Source: Chroococcus sp. CMT-3BRIN-NPC107 (GTDB lineage: Bacteria > Cyanobacteriota > Cyanobacteriia > Cyanobacteriales > Chroococcidiopsidaceae). Taken from it: a DNA stretch of 64,000 nt. The notes under the pieces were generated by a model, which did no database searches, was not told the origin of the DNA, and saw only the letters and a list, made by a program, of their open reading frames with translations. The DNA lies in NCBI GenBank assembly GCA_019359635.1, contig JAHHGY010000010.1, positions 1-64,000 on the forward strand, written 5' to 3'. Shown here in pieces: positions 1-10,297 of the stretch. Made by a program: the position numbers and the translations under genes. How positions within the stretch are numbered: position 1 is the first letter of the stretch; each line of letters starts with the position of its first letter.

Positions 1-105
1 CCTGTCAATTTTGCCGTTAACGTCCTGTGCGGTTTGATTGCCTACTGTTATCAGCCTAAAAAGCCTTCTCTTCATTTAGAATGGGCTTTACCTCCCTCTG
101 CTTAA
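1..105 (+). CDS. C-terminal tail of a probable IS transposase (IS982-like?), 5' truncated by window edge
   Basis: Frame 1 open from base 1 to TAA at 103-105: [34 protein letters not shown]; resembles the C-terminus of DDE transposases seen in cyanobacteria; followed by palindromic AACCCGAACTCAGGTT (104-119) that could be an IS terminus. Confidence 0.45.
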   Translation, partial: PVNFAVNVLCGLIAYCYQPKKPSLHLEWALPPSA

Positions 106-1563
106 CCCGAACTCAGGTTCTGTTAGTATCTTTTCGCCGCGCCGATAAATTTCCCGTGCGTAATCTGTCCACACTCCTTGTCCCCAATAACGAAAGCAAC
201 TGGTTTGCAGCAATAGATTGTGTAGTAATGCTTGACGGTAGTTAAAATCTTGCGTATTTGTTGGATCTACCTTTTCGTGAAACAAGGCGCTAAGTTGATT
301 CATGGGGGTTAAAACATTTTCGTAACCTTTTACCCAACTTAAATTATTAGTCCAAGAAGCGCCATCTACATGAAAATTTGGGTTATCTTGTTTTAGTTGC
401 GCGATCGCATCATTAACTTTTTCTGGTCTATCTTGTACTTTTTCCCAAATCTGATGTTGTCCTACAGCCTGACAAGTGGGAAAGTCATCTGGCGTACAGC
501 CAATTGATTCAATTAATTCTAAATACTCTGTACCTGTAACACTAACAACATCGTTACCCATTTCTTCCCAAGCTCTCATAAATGCGCCGGGAAACTCATT
601 CATCATTACGCCACCATTTTCACCATCGCCAATTTGAGTAACTATTGGCGGTACGGAGACATTGCCTAAGTTTTGCCGTGACAGAGTTTTTGCTTCATAA
701 TAAGGCTGCATTTGCGCCACTAATTTAGTATCCGAGCCTTGGGTTTTAATTAAGGCTGTAATGCTTAGAGTTTCGCCTTGAGAATTACGCGCTACTAAAC
801 GATGGGGTAAATGCTTGTGCTGTATTGGTTGTCCGGTTAAAGTTTCAATTGAATGCTCTTGCACCATTACCCAACGATAGCCGCAGTCTAGCAACGCTTT
901 GACAAATTCAAATAAAGTATCTGGATGGTTAGGCAAATGCATCTCTGGCGGTGAAAAACCTTTAACTCTAGCTAACGCTTCCCAGCCAAAAATTGCCGCA
1001 AAATGATGTTGCCAAGCTCGAATATGCAGTTTAATATCGGGAATTGGGGTAGAAGGAACTACCGCATGACTCCACATTGTCCCCAGCCATTCTACATAAG
1101 GCTGATAAGTGCGATCGCACGTTATCCGTTTAAGATTGTCTATGACATCTCCCCGTCCCATTTTCCGCAATCCCCATAGCAAATTGCCGGAATAATCCAA
1201 CATTACACGCGGGTTTTTGCCTCTACTGACAAGATCGCAAATCATATCCGCCATGCGGCTATAGCAATGAGCAAAAGGCGCAGCATTATGGTTGTCGCCT
1301 TCTTGGGGATGCTCGAACATATACTGTAAATTGCTAATAAGTGCGCCATCATTTCCCGCCGGAATTATGGGTTGCTGCATATGTAAAGCGATCGCAAAGG
1401 TAGCTTTTACCTCTTGAATATTTATATTACTTGTGGGTAAAAATACTGGGCGATCATTTTTAACTACCGCTTCAACTAAGGATTCCGATCCACAAATATT
1501 TGGCAATCCATCAATTATTTCTGGCAAAGTTGGTAAGGTTCGCGCTTCTGAGGATGCAACCAT
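88..1563 (-). CDS. Glycoside hydrolase family 57 protein
   Basis: 491 aa ORF; GH57-type N-terminal domain ([29 protein letters not shown]); C-terminus likely altered by adjacent IS end. Confidence 0.8.
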   Translation of the reverse strand: MVASSEARTLPTLPEIIDGLPNICGSESLVEAVVKNDRPVFLPTSNINIQEVKATFAIALHMQQPIIPAGNDGALISNLQYMFEHPQEGDNHNAAPFAHCYSRMADMICDLVSRGKNPRVMLDYSGNLLWGLRKMGRGDVIDNLKRITCDRTYQPYVEWLGTMWSHAVVPSTPIPDIKLHIRAWQHHFAAIFGWEALARVKGFSPPEMHLPNHPDTLFEFVKALLDCGYRWVMVQEHSIETLTGQPIQHKHLPHRLVARNSQGETLSITALIKTQGSDTKLVAQMQPYYEAKTLSRQNLGNVSVPPIVTQIGDGENGGVMMNEFPGAFMRAWEEMGNDVVSVTGTEYLELIESIGCTPDDFPTCQAVGQHQIWEKVQDRPEKVNDAIAQLKQDNPNFHVDGASWTNNLSWVKGYENVLTPMNQLSALFHEKVDPTNTQDFNYRQALLHNLLLQTSCFRYWGQGVWTDYAREIYRRGEKILTEPEFGLSRGR

Positions 1564-1570
1564 TTTTATT

Positions 1571-1604
1571 GATATTAGTAAGATAGGTTTATCTTACTAA
1601 TATC
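1571..1604 (-). promoter_or_regulatory. Perfect 15-bp inverted repeat just upstream of the GH57 start codon
   Basis: GATATTAGTAAGATA-GGTT-TATCTTACTAATATC; ends 7 nt upstream of the ATG. Confidence 0.6.
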
Positions 1605-1689
1605 TTCAGTTAACCTACTAAAAACTTATTGAAAGTATGGGTAACGTAACGATGGCAGTCAAGATAACTCAATGGAAAATTAGCACTGA

Positions 1690-1880
1690 ATGAACAATAT
1701 TGATCAAAATTACATCAAAGAATTGATGCTAGTGTGAAGTTAGCGAGCGCCGAAGCCATAGAAAAGCACCGCAAACTCGGGAAATCAATCAGTATTTGGC
1801 AAGATGGTCAAATTATTACTTTGACGGCGGAGCAAATTCCTCCCTACGATCCAGAGAAAAGCCAAATTCAAGAAACTTAA
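1690..1880 (+). pseudogene. Small hypothetical gene, apparently frameshifted
   Basis: MNNIDQNYIKELMLV* (1690-) then, in another frame, VKLASAEAIEKHRKLGKSISIWQDGQIITLTAEQIPPYDPEKSQIQET (1734-1880). Confidence 0.35.
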
Positions 1881-1895
1881 TACTTAAGCGTTGCC

Positions 1896-2332
1896 ATGAC
1901 TATATATTTTTACAGCACCCGCGAACAATACGGCTGTTTTTCTAACTTTTCCCCGCACGGTTTCCAGTTAGATAGTGTTTGGTGGACAACAAGCGAGCAT
2001 TATTTTCAAGCTCAAAAGTTTGCTGGTACGCCTTATGTAGAGATAATTAAACCCATAAAAACCTCCAGAGAAGCAACAAATAAAGGACGCGATCGCACTT
2101 TACTTTTGCGTTTGGACTGGGAATAAGTAAAGGACAATATCACGAGCCAAGCGGTGCTACAGAAGTTTAAAACCCATACCGATATTTGCGAAACATTACT
2201 TTCAACTGGCGACGAATTGATAGTTGAAAATACCCCAGGAGACTATTACTGGGGTTATGGTGCGGATGGTAGGGGAAAAATATGTTGGGTAAAATTTTGA
2301 TGGAAGTACGAGAAATATTAGGCGACTTCTAA
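1896..2332 (+). pseudogene. NADAR domain protein (YbiA-like), disrupted by an in-frame TAA and a 1-nt frameshift
   Basis: MTIYFYSTREQYGCFSNFSPHGF...NKGRDRTLLLRLDWE*VKDNITSQAVLQKFKTHTDICETLLSTGDELIVENTPGDYYWGYGADGRGK(fs)[17 protein letters not shown]. Confidence 0.8.
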
Positions 2333-5300
2333 CTAAAATTTGCTAAAGGTTGAGCATAAGCCAAAAATCTCGCCGCCTTAAGAGACTCTACCGCACTGTT
2401 GCAGTTTTGTACCCAATACTGACGACCAAAACGGACTAATTGACGGTTATTTAGTGCTGTAACGATCGCAAGTACGGGAGTATTAGCTTTTTCTTTGTCG
2501 CCAGATTGCTCTTGCAGAATGCTTCTTAGGTGGTTTTGTTGCTGGGAATCTATGGCTTGTTCGATAGTTAGTTCTACCATTACCATTTGCACTTTGTCGA
2601 TCAGTTGAGCATTTTCAATAATTAACTGAAGCCCGTCGTCATCTTTGCGATCGATTTTACCCCAGACAATTAGCCGCGCGTCAGGAATGAACAACGAGCC
2701 AACTTGCTCAAAGGTTCTCGGAAATACTACAGCTTCCGTTTGTCCTGTCAAGTCTTCGAGTTTGACAATCGCCATGCGATCGCCTTTTTTGGTAGTAATT
2801 GGTTTAACACTACTAATCATTACTACCGCACACAGCAAGGCTTTTTTATTTTGCGCTTCTAATTCGCTTAGATTTATTGGTGCTAAAACTTGTGCGGCGG
2901 AACGAACAGATTTTAGAGGATGATCGGAAACGTAAAAGCCAAGCAATTCTTTTTCTTTGGATAGCTTTTCTTGCTGGGAAAAATCCGCGACTGTTGCAGC
3001 TTTGGGAACAGAGTCAAACTTATTACTAACTTGCTCGTTATTTGCTAAACCACTCCAGTCAAACAGGTTTACTTGTCCGCTTGCGCGTTCTTTAAGGCGA
3101 GAAGCTGACCAATCTAAAACTATATCCAAGTCGTGAATTAACTGATTGCGATTAGGCTCAATTTTGTCAAAGCCACCGCATAAAATTAGAGTTTCCAAGG
3201 CGCGACGACTAACAGTACGCAAATCTACGCGATCGCACAAATCGGCTAAAGACTTAAATTCACCACCATTATTTCTTGCTTCTAAAATACATTCGCTTGC
3301 ACCTAACCCAAGATTTCGCACGGCACAAAATCCAAATAAAATTGAACTTTCAAGCGGCGTAAAATCTATAATTGAGCGATTAATATCTACTGTTTCTATA
3401 GGAATATTCATCGTCAAACAAGTAGCAATATATTTTTGCACCTTATCAGTATCGCCGCTATTTGATGTTAGTAGCGCCGCCATATATTCAACGGGGAAGT
3501 TTGCTTTTAAGTAAGCAGTTTGATAAGTTACATAACCGTAAGCTGTAGAATGGGATTTGTTGAAGCAATATTCCGCGAACTTAACCATTTGCTCAAACAA
3601 AAACTCAGCTACTTGTTGCCTTACGCCATTTTTTGCCGCTCCATCTACAAAAGTTTCTCGATGTTTCTGCATTTCTGATGCTTTCTTTTTACCCATCGCG
3701 CGTCTAAGTAAATCGGCTTGTCCTAAAGAGTAGCCAGCCACATCTTGAGCCTGTTTCATAATTTGCTCCTGATAGACTAAAACTCCATAAGTTTCTTCTA
3801 AAATTGGCTCTTGCAATGGAGTTTTATATTCTATTTTTTCTCTACCATGTTTGCGATCGATAAATTCAGGAATTAAACCCGCATCTAGTGGCCCTGGCCG
3901 ATATAATGCCAAAATTGAAGAAATATCTTCGATACAAGAAGGTTTCAAATCTCTAACTATTTGTCGCATTCCTGAAGATTCAAGCTGAAAAATACCTTCT
4001 AATTCCCCTGCTTCTAATATTTTGTAGGTCTTTTCTACATCTTCAGGCATTTTTTTAACTTCACCTTTAGCAAGAATCTTTTGTACTCTCCTTTCTTCTA
4101 AAGGTAAAGCATCGGGATCGATAGTTATATGACGATTTTGTTGAATTAAATCGACGGTTTTTTGGATCAATGTTAAATTTCTCAACCCCAAAAAGTCCAT
4201 TTTCAACAGTCCTAATGATTCCAAATCTTCCATGAAGTATTGAGTAATCACCGAACCATCATTATTTTTTTGCAAAGGTACAATTTCATCCAAAGGTTCG
4301 GAAGAAATTACAACTCCGGCGGCGTGAACTCCGTAGGTTTTATTAGTTCCTTCTACGCGCATTGCCATATCAACCCAATGATGCACTGTTGGATCGTTCT
4401 CATATTTTTCCTTAAATTCCGGTGCGGGGGTAGCACCAGAAATCATCACCGCTAACTTAGTTGGCTTGCCTCTAACTACAGGAATTAACTTCGCCATCTT
4501 GTCAGATTCCCCGTAAGGAATATCTAATACTCTGGCTACATCTTTTAATACAGACTTGGATGTTAAGCGGTTAAAAGTAATAATTTGAGCAACTTTATCT
4601 GCGCCATATCTTTCAGTTACATATTCAATAACTTTGCCACGTTTTTCAATACAAAAATCTGTATCAATATCTGGCATTGATTTACGTTCGGGATTCAAAA
4701 ATCGCTCAAATAGTAATCCATGATGTACGGGATCGATATTAGTAATTCGCAACGCGTAAGCTACTAAAGAACCTGCCGCCGATCCTCTTCCTGGACCTAC
4801 AGGGATGGCATTATCTCTAGCATATTTGATGTAATCCCATACAACTAAAAAGTAGGTAGCAAAACCCATTTGCTGCATCATTTTTAGTTCGTAATCTAGT
4901 CTTTCTCGATAAACTGGCTCGATTTCTTGGGGAGATTTGCGGTTAAATCTTTGTAGCAGTCCTTGCCAAGTAACGTATTCTAAATAAGTGTCCGCCGTAT
5001 GTCCTGGAGGAACTTTATAGTTAGGAATACGAGACTCACCCATAATATTGTAAGGCTCAATTTTTTCGGCAATTTCTACAGTTGTGGCGATCGCTTTGTT
5101 AATTACTTCTTCGGGTAGATGATCTCGAAACAACTGTCTCATTTCTTGAGCAGATTTGAGATATTCTGTACCGCTATAGCGCATCCGCTTGTCTTCACTG
5201 ATTAGCTTTTTAGTTTGAATACATAGCAATGCGTCGTGTGCTTCTACGTCGTAGCAAGAGACAAAATGCGAGTCATTGGTAGCAATAAATTTAATGTCTA

Positions 5301-5895
5301 ATTCACGAGCAATTTTAATAATTTCTACATTCACAATTCGGTCTTCTGGCGAACCGTGATCTTGAATTTCTAAGTAGTAATCATCGGCAAATATATCTTT
5401 ATATTCCTTTGCTACTTTCCTTGCTATATCTAATCTTCCGGCAAGAATTGCTTGGGGTATTTCGCCACCTAAACAAGCACTGGTGACAATTAAGCCTTCA
5501 TGGTATTGGGTAAGTAATTCTTTATTAATACAAGGACGAGCAAAAATACCGCTACCTTGCATTCCTTTAAGGTGAGAAATAGTAGTTAGTTTAACTAAAT
5601 TTTTATAGCCTTGAGTATTTTTTGCTAAAACAACTTGATGATATTTAGGGATTTTTCGACGATCTTTATTTTCAATATCGCCGTTCATGACATACATTTC
5701 ATTGCCAATAATTGGCTTAACATTTCTACTACGACAAACTTTAATAAGTTCAATTGCACCATACATAACACCGTGATCGGTAAGGGCGATCGCTTTCATG
5801 TCTAATTCAATTGCTCTATCTACTAGCGCAGGTAGTTGACTTGCGCCATCAAGCAAGCTGTAATCGCTGTGGATATGTAAACCAACAAAAGACAT
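2329..5895 (-). CDS. dnaE: DNA polymerase III subunit alpha, single uninterrupted ORF
   Basis: 1188 aa; PHP domain start ([16 protein letters not shown]), polymerase motifs ([25 protein letters not shown]), intact [20 protein letters not shown]. Confidence 0.97.
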   Translation of the reverse strand: MSFVGLHIHSDYSLLDGASQLPALVDRAIELDMKAIALTDHGVMYGAIELIKVCRSRNVKPIIGNEMYVMNGDIENKDRRKIPKYHQVVLAKNTQGYKNLVKLTTISHLKGMQGSGIFARPCINKELLTQYHEGLIVTSACLGGEIPQAILAGRLDIARKVAKEYKDIFADDYYLEIQDHGSPEDRIVNVEIIKIARELDIKFIATNDSHFVSCYDVEAHDALLCIQTKKLISEDKRMRYSGTEYLKSAQEMRQLFRDHLPEEVINKAIATTVEIAEKIEPYNIMGESRIPNYKVPPGHTADTYLEYVTWQGLLQRFNRKSPQEIEPVYRERLDYELKMMQQMGFATYFLVVWDYIKYARDNAIPVGPGRGSAAGSLVAYALRITNIDPVHHGLLFERFLNPERKSMPDIDTDFCIEKRGKVIEYVTERYGADKVAQIITFNRLTSKSVLKDVARVLDIPYGESDKMAKLIPVVRGKPTKLAVMISGATPAPEFKEKYENDPTVHHWVDMAMRVEGTNKTYGVHAAGVVISSEPLDEIVPLQKNNDGSVITQYFMEDLESLGLLKMDFLGLRNLTLIQKTVDLIQQNRHITIDPDALPLEERRVQKILAKGEVKKMPEDVEKTYKILEAGELEGIFQLESSGMRQIVRDLKPSCIEDISSILALYRPGPLDAGLIPEFIDRKHGREKIEYKTPLQEPILEETYGVLVYQEQIMKQAQDVAGYSLGQADLLRRAMGKKKASEMQKHRETFVDGAAKNGVRQQVAEFLFEQMVKFAEYCFNKSHSTAYGYVTYQTAYLKANFPVEYMAALLTSNSGDTDKVQKYIATCLTMNIPIETVDINRSIIDFTPLESSILFGFCAVRNLGLGASECILEARNNGGEFKSLADLCDRVDLRTVSRRALETLILCGGFDKIEPNRNQLIHDLDIVLDWSASRLKERASGQVNLFDWSGLANNEQVSNKFDSVPKAATVADFSQQEKLSKEKELLGFYVSDHPLKSVRSAAQVLAPINLSELEAQNKKALLCAVVMISSVKPITTKKGDRMAIVKLEDLTGQTEAVVFPRTFEQVGSLFIPDARLIVWGKIDRKDDDGLQLIIENAQLIDKVQMVMVELTIEQAIDSQQQNHLRSILQEQSGDKEKANTPVLAIVTALNNRQLVRFGRQYWVQNCNSAVESLKAARFLAYAQPLANFS

Positions 5896-6023
5896 AGGTT
5901 AATTAAATAGTTGTGATTAGCTTAATTTGTGTAATTCTTCACGCAATAGTCGGCGCAAAACTTCTTCTAATAGCTTGTTATACATACATTGTAGCCTAAA
6001 GGTATCTGAGGAATGCGATCGCA

Positions 6024-6887
6024 CTACCTAACTATTTGACTAACAAACTTTTTTACAGTCTCAAAGTATTTCAAGCCAGCAATTTCTGCCGTATTATTGT
6101 GTCCGGCATTAGGAACTATAAATAGTTGTTTAGGCTGAGGTGCAGCCGCATATAGTTGTTTGCTCATACCAACAGGAATTACATTATCATCTGTGCCATG
6201 AATAAATAAGACGGGCATTTTTAGAAACTTAATCTTTTTAATAGATTCAAAGCGTTGATTGAGAAGGAACTTAACAGGAAATAGTCTAAATTGCCCCCTA
6301 GTATTTACAACATCTGCAATAGAAGTAAAGGAACTATTGACAATTAATCCGGCGGCTTCGGGGTGCTGAGTGGCTAAATTAATTGCGATCGCTCCTCCCA
6401 AAGAATGCCCGTAAAGAATAATATTATTAGGCTGAATTTTTCGCTGTTTAACTAAATAGTCCCAAACTGTCGTTGCATCTTGATAAACAGTTTCTTCAGT
6501 CGGAAAACTACCCTCACTGAGTCCATAACCCCGATAATCGATAATTAACACTGCAAAACCCATCTGGTAAAAGCGATAAGCGTGAGCCGCATTTGCACCA
6601 ATATTGATCCCATTACCATGCAAATAAAGTAAGGTTTTGGCATTGGCTGTAGTGGCGGGAATCCACCAACCATGTATCTTTTCCACCTTCCCGGAAGCTG
6701 TAGTTACAGGTATCCATACCTCTTGAAAATCGAGGTTAAAAGCTTTGGGTGTAGTTTCAATCACCGAAGACGGAAAGAAGATAAAACGAGATTGCTGGCG
6801 AAATAAGTAGGTACAAGCAGCTAAATAAGCGATCGCAAATACAACCCCCGTACCCAATAGCAAATTAAATAAAGGTCTTTTCCGCAT
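6024..6887 (-). CDS. Alpha/beta hydrolase, membrane-anchored or secreted
   Basis: N-terminal hydrophobic segment, GHSLGGAIA nucleophile elbow, HGTDDNVIP, GHNN. Confidence 0.85.
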   Translation of the reverse strand: MRKRPLFNLLLGTGVVFAIAYLAACTYLFRQQSRFIFFPSSVIETTPKAFNLDFQEVWIPVTTASGKVEKIHGWWIPATTANAKTLLYLHGNGINIGANAAHAYRFYQMGFAVLIIDYRGYGLSEGSFPTEETVYQDATTVWDYLVKQRKIQPNNIILYGHSLGGAIAINLATQHPEAAGLIVNSSFTSIADVVNTRGQFRLFPVKFLLNQRFESIKKIKFLKMPVLFIHGTDDNVIPVGMSKQLYAAAPQPKQLFIVPNAGHNNTAEIAGLKYFETVKKFVSQIVR

Positions 6888-6931
6888 GATAGAGGGGGAA
6901 TTTTTACTTATTACCCCCTACATAACACAGC

Positions 6932-8383
6932 TTAAGTTAATTGTGGTGTATGGTTTTTCCACTCGGTAGATTGTTCGTAAGCATAAGCAACATGAAACAA
7001 TTGATCTTCGCGCAAAACGTTACTTATTAGCTGCAAACCAATGGGTAAACCATCGTTATCAAAGCCGCAAGGTAAGCTTAAACCTGGTAAACCAGCCAAA
7101 TTTACGGGAATAGTCATTAAATCGGTTAAATACATACTCATAGGATCGGCATTTCTTTCGCCAGCTTTAAAGGCGGTTGTTGGCGCTGTGGGAGATACTA
7201 ATACATCCACTTCTGCAAAAGCTTTTTCAAAATCTTGCTTAATTAAAGTGCGGACTTTTTGCGCTTTGAGATAGTAAGCGTCGTAATACCCCGCCGATAA
7301 GGTATAAGTTCCAAGCATAATCCGCCGTTTGACTTCTGCGCCAAAACCTTCGGCGCGAGTGTGAGTGTACATTGATAACAAGTTTTGGGGATCGGAAGTA
7401 CGCAAGCCGTATTTAACGCCATCGTACCGAGCTAAGTTTGCCGATACTTCTGACGGCGCAATAATGTAATAGCTGGGTAAACCGTAGCGAAAGCGAGGAC
7501 AAGAAATCTCTTTGATTTCTGCGCCTAATTGCTTGAGTTGTTCAATAGCTTTATGTACCGCTTCCGCAACTAGGGGATCTAAACCTTCGCCAAAGGTTTC
7601 CTTAATAATGCCGATTTTAAGATTTTTGAGGTCGGTTTTTAGAGATTGGGTATAGTCGGGGATTTCAACTTTTAAGCTTGTAGAATCTTTGGGATCGTAA
7701 GATGCGATCGCCTTTAACAATATTGCCGTATCTTCGACACTGCGTCCAAAAGGCCCAATTTGATCTAAAGATGAACCAAAAGCCACCAAACCAAACCGCG
7801 AAACTAATCCGTAAGTTGGTTTCATCCCCACAACCCCACAAAAAGAGGCTGGTAAGCGGATAGAACCCCCCGTATCCGAGCCAATCGATACGGTACATTC
7901 ATCGGCGGCTACGGCGGCGGCAGAACCCCCAGAGGAGCCACCAGGAACTCGCGTTATATCCCAAGGATTAGCGGTAGTTTGATAAGCAGAATTTTCTGTA
8001 GAACTTCCCATTGCAAACTCATCAAGGTTAGTTTTACCCACCATTACCGCACCCGCTTGAGCCAAAAGTTGGGTTACTGTAGATTCGTAAGGCGGTACAA
8101 AGTGTTCCAACATCTTTGAGGCGCAAGTTGTGGGAATACCTTTAGTACACATATTGTCTTTAATACCGATGGGAATTCCAGCTAATAAGCCAATGTCTTC
8201 CTTAGCGGCAATTTTGGCATCAACGGCTTTTGCTTGAGATAATGCTTGCTGGGCCGTGACACACAAAAAGCTATGTAGTTTGGGTTCTAAGGCTGCAATG
8301 CGGTTTAAAGTTTCTTGGGTAATTTCGACAGCAGAGCGTTCTTTGCTAACTAGCTGATGGTGCAACTCGCGGATAGATGCCAT
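6932..8383 (-). CDS. gatA: Asp-tRNA(Asn)/Glu-tRNA(Gln) amidotransferase subunit A
   Basis: 483 aa amidase; [56 protein letters not shown]. Confidence 0.97.
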   Translation of the reverse strand: MASIRELHHQLVSKERSAVEITQETLNRIAALEPKLHSFLCVTAQQALSQAKAVDAKIAAKEDIGLLAGIPIGIKDNMCTKGIPTTCASKMLEHFVPPYESTVTQLLAQAGAVMVGKTNLDEFAMGSSTENSAYQTTANPWDITRVPGGSSGGSAAAVAADECTVSIGSDTGGSIRLPASFCGVVGMKPTYGLVSRFGLVAFGSSLDQIGPFGRSVEDTAILLKAIASYDPKDSTSLKVEIPDYTQSLKTDLKNLKIGIIKETFGEGLDPLVAEAVHKAIEQLKQLGAEIKEISCPRFRYGLPSYYIIAPSEVSANLARYDGVKYGLRTSDPQNLLSMYTHTRAEGFGAEVKRRIMLGTYTLSAGYYDAYYLKAQKVRTLIKQDFEKAFAEVDVLVSPTAPTTAFKAGERNADPMSMYLTDLMTIPVNLAGLPGLSLPCGFDNDGLPIGLQLISNVLREDQLFHVAYAYEQSTEWKNHTPQLT

Positions 8384-8485
8384 ATAAGCGCGTTCCTCAA
8401 TAAGTCAATTTAGTATAGGCGATCGCATCTTATCACCGCCTTTGAAAGTTGCTAGGTTTAATAGTAAGTCAATCCTATAAATGTT

Positions 8486-9064
8486 ATGACTGCTTTAACT
8501 CTAAATCTCCACTCTGCTATGGAACTTACCGACGAGCGATTTGAGCAGATTTGTCAGTCAAATCGAGATTTAAGATTCGAGCGCACTTCTACTGGAGAAT
8601 TAGTTGTTATGTCACCAGCCGGAAGCGATACAGGAAAACAAAATTCGGGATTAAATGGGCAGTTGTGGCTGTGGAATCGGCAAGTGCGTCTGGGTGTAAC
8701 TTTTGATTCTTCGGCGGGTTTTACGCTCCCTAATGGTGCAATTCGTTCTCCCGATGCTTCATGGATAAAACAAGAGCGTTGGGATACCCTAAATACCTCT
8801 CAAAAGCGTAAATTTGCGCCTATTTGTCCTGATTTTGTGGTGGAATTATGTTCGCCCAGCGATCGCCTAACTGACGTACAAAGCAAAATGAAAGAATATT
8901 TAGATAATGGCACTCGCTTAGGCTGGTTAATTAATCCTGAAACTCGCCAAGTAGAGATTTATCGCCAAAATCAAACGGTAGAAGTTAAAAACGTTCCCAA
9001 CTCTTTATCTGGGGAAGATGTATTGCCAGGTTTCGAGCTAGATTTACAAGAGATTTGGGCTTAA
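8486..9064 (+). CDS. Uma2 family (DUF820) putative endonuclease
   Basis: 192 aa; LRFERTSTGELVVMSPAG, PDASWI, PDFVVELCSPSDRL. Confidence 0.9.
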   Translation: MTALTLNLHSAMELTDERFEQICQSNRDLRFERTSTGELVVMSPAGSDTGKQNSGLNGQLWLWNRQVRLGVTFDSSAGFTLPNGAIRSPDASWIKQERWDTLNTSQKRKFAPICPDFVVELCSPSDRLTDVQSKMKEYLDNGTRLGWLINPETRQVEIYRQNQTVEVKNVPNSLSGEDVLPGFELDLQEIWA

Positions 9065-9069
9065 TTTAC

Positions 9070-9900
9070 GTGACTTCTAAACCGCACCAACTTAATACTT
9101 ACATTCAAGGGCAAGGTTTCCCCATTCTTTGCTTGCACGGACATCCAGGATCGGGAAGTAGTATGTCAGTGTTTACGCAACCATTGTCTCAAAGATTTAA
9201 AACGGTTTCTCCCGACTTGCGCGGCTATGGCAAAAGTCGGTTTCAGGGCAATTTCGTCATGCAAGACCATTTGACCGACCTAGAGGCGCTGCTAGACCGT
9301 TTACAGATTGAAAAATGCCTGATTCTCGGATGGTCTTTAGGCGGTATCTTAGCGATGGAGTTAGCTTTAAAGTTACCCGAACGAGTTACCGGATTAGTTT
9401 TGATTGCTACGGCGGCGCGTCCTAAAGGTAGCCATCCACCCATTAGCTGGCAAGATAACTTATTTACGGCGATCGCCTCTATAATCAATCAAATTCAGCC
9501 TAGCTGGCAATGGAATATTGATAACTTTGGCAAAAAGTCCCTTTACCGCTACCTCGTCCAACAACATACATCCGCTACCTACCGCTATCTTGCCGCCGAT
9601 GCCATGTCAGCTTTTTTGCAAACTTCTCCGGCGGCTCATGGTGCGCTCAATCATGCCCTCAAAGCTGGCTACAACCGTTTAGAAGCTTTAGAGCAGATTC
9701 AAATTCCCTGCTTGATGCTGGCAGGGGCAGAAGACAGGCATATTACCGCCCAATCAAGCCTAGAAACTGCTCAACATCTTAAAAATTGTCAATGGCAGTG
9801 TTACGCCAACACCGCCCATTTATTTCCTTGGGAAATACCCCAGCAAGTGAATAACGATATTAATGCTTGGCTTGCGGCTCATCCTCAAGTAATAAAATAG
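9070..9900 (+). CDS. Alpha/beta fold hydrolase (start likely GTG at 9070; ORF open from 9055)
   Basis: LCLHGHPGSGSS, GWSLGGILAMELA, AGAEDRHI, HLFPWE. Confidence 0.85.
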   Translation: MTSKPHQLNTYIQGQGFPILCLHGHPGSGSSMSVFTQPLSQRFKTVSPDLRGYGKSRFQGNFVMQDHLTDLEALLDRLQIEKCLILGWSLGGILAMELALKLPERVTGLVLIATAARPKGSHPPISWQDNLFTAIASIINQIQPSWQWNIDNFGKKSLYRYLVQQHTSATYRYLAADAMSAFLQTSPAAHGALNHALKAGYNRLEALEQIQIPCLMLAGAEDRHITAQSSLETAQHLKNCQWQCYANTAHLFPWEIPQQVNNDINAWLAAHPQVIK

Positions 9901-9927
9901 GGGCATCAGCCCCTAGCAAAAATTGCT

Positions 9928-10224
9928 TTAATTACTAAAAGCTGGCTTGATGTAGCTCTCTCTTTTTTCACTCAAATCTTCAGCAATAGTCAAGGATTGG
10001 GGTTTACAGCGTTTGACTTGTACTTTGATTCCTGTAGCACCTTCTTGTTCTAAGTCTTCTACATAACCAGTGAGGGCATTATTTGCTTCTTTGACACTCA
10101 AAAATGGTCCAAAGTAGTAAGTACAACCAGGACTTTGGGTAACAACTTCTACCCACCATGCCCAGCCGAAACCGTGAAAAAAGTTAGTTAGGATTTCTTT
10201 GAGATCGTGCCAAATATTTTTCAT
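9928..10224 (-). CDS. DUF1816 domain-containing protein
   Basis: WAWWVEVVTQSPGCTYYFGPFLSVKEA...YVEDLEQEGATGIKVQVKRCKP. Confidence 0.8.
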   Translation of the reverse strand: MKNIWHDLKEILTNFFHGFGWAWWVEVVTQSPGCTYYFGPFLSVKEANNALTGYVEDLEQEGATGIKVQVKRCKPQSLTIAEDLSEKRESYIKPAFSN

Positions 10225-10297
10225 GTTTTTGCTCTACTGCTACTTGCAATGTATTAGTTAATCTCTGTCAAGCTAATTTACAAACTGTTATACTTCT

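Noticed and set aside
2645-4455. ORFs 2645-2923, 3146-3514 and 4240-4455 on the plus strand
   Set aside because: Antisense to dnaE, no recognisable protein features; spurious opposite-strand ORFs.
5919-5990. Tiny minus-strand ORF upstream of dnaE (MYNKLLEEVLRRLLREELHKLS)
   Set aside because: Only ~22 codons, no RBS checked; antitoxin-like look is probably chance.
7041-7898. ORFs 7041-7274 (+) and 7665-7898 (-)
   Set aside because: Lie inside gatA in other frames; composition typical of shadow ORFs.
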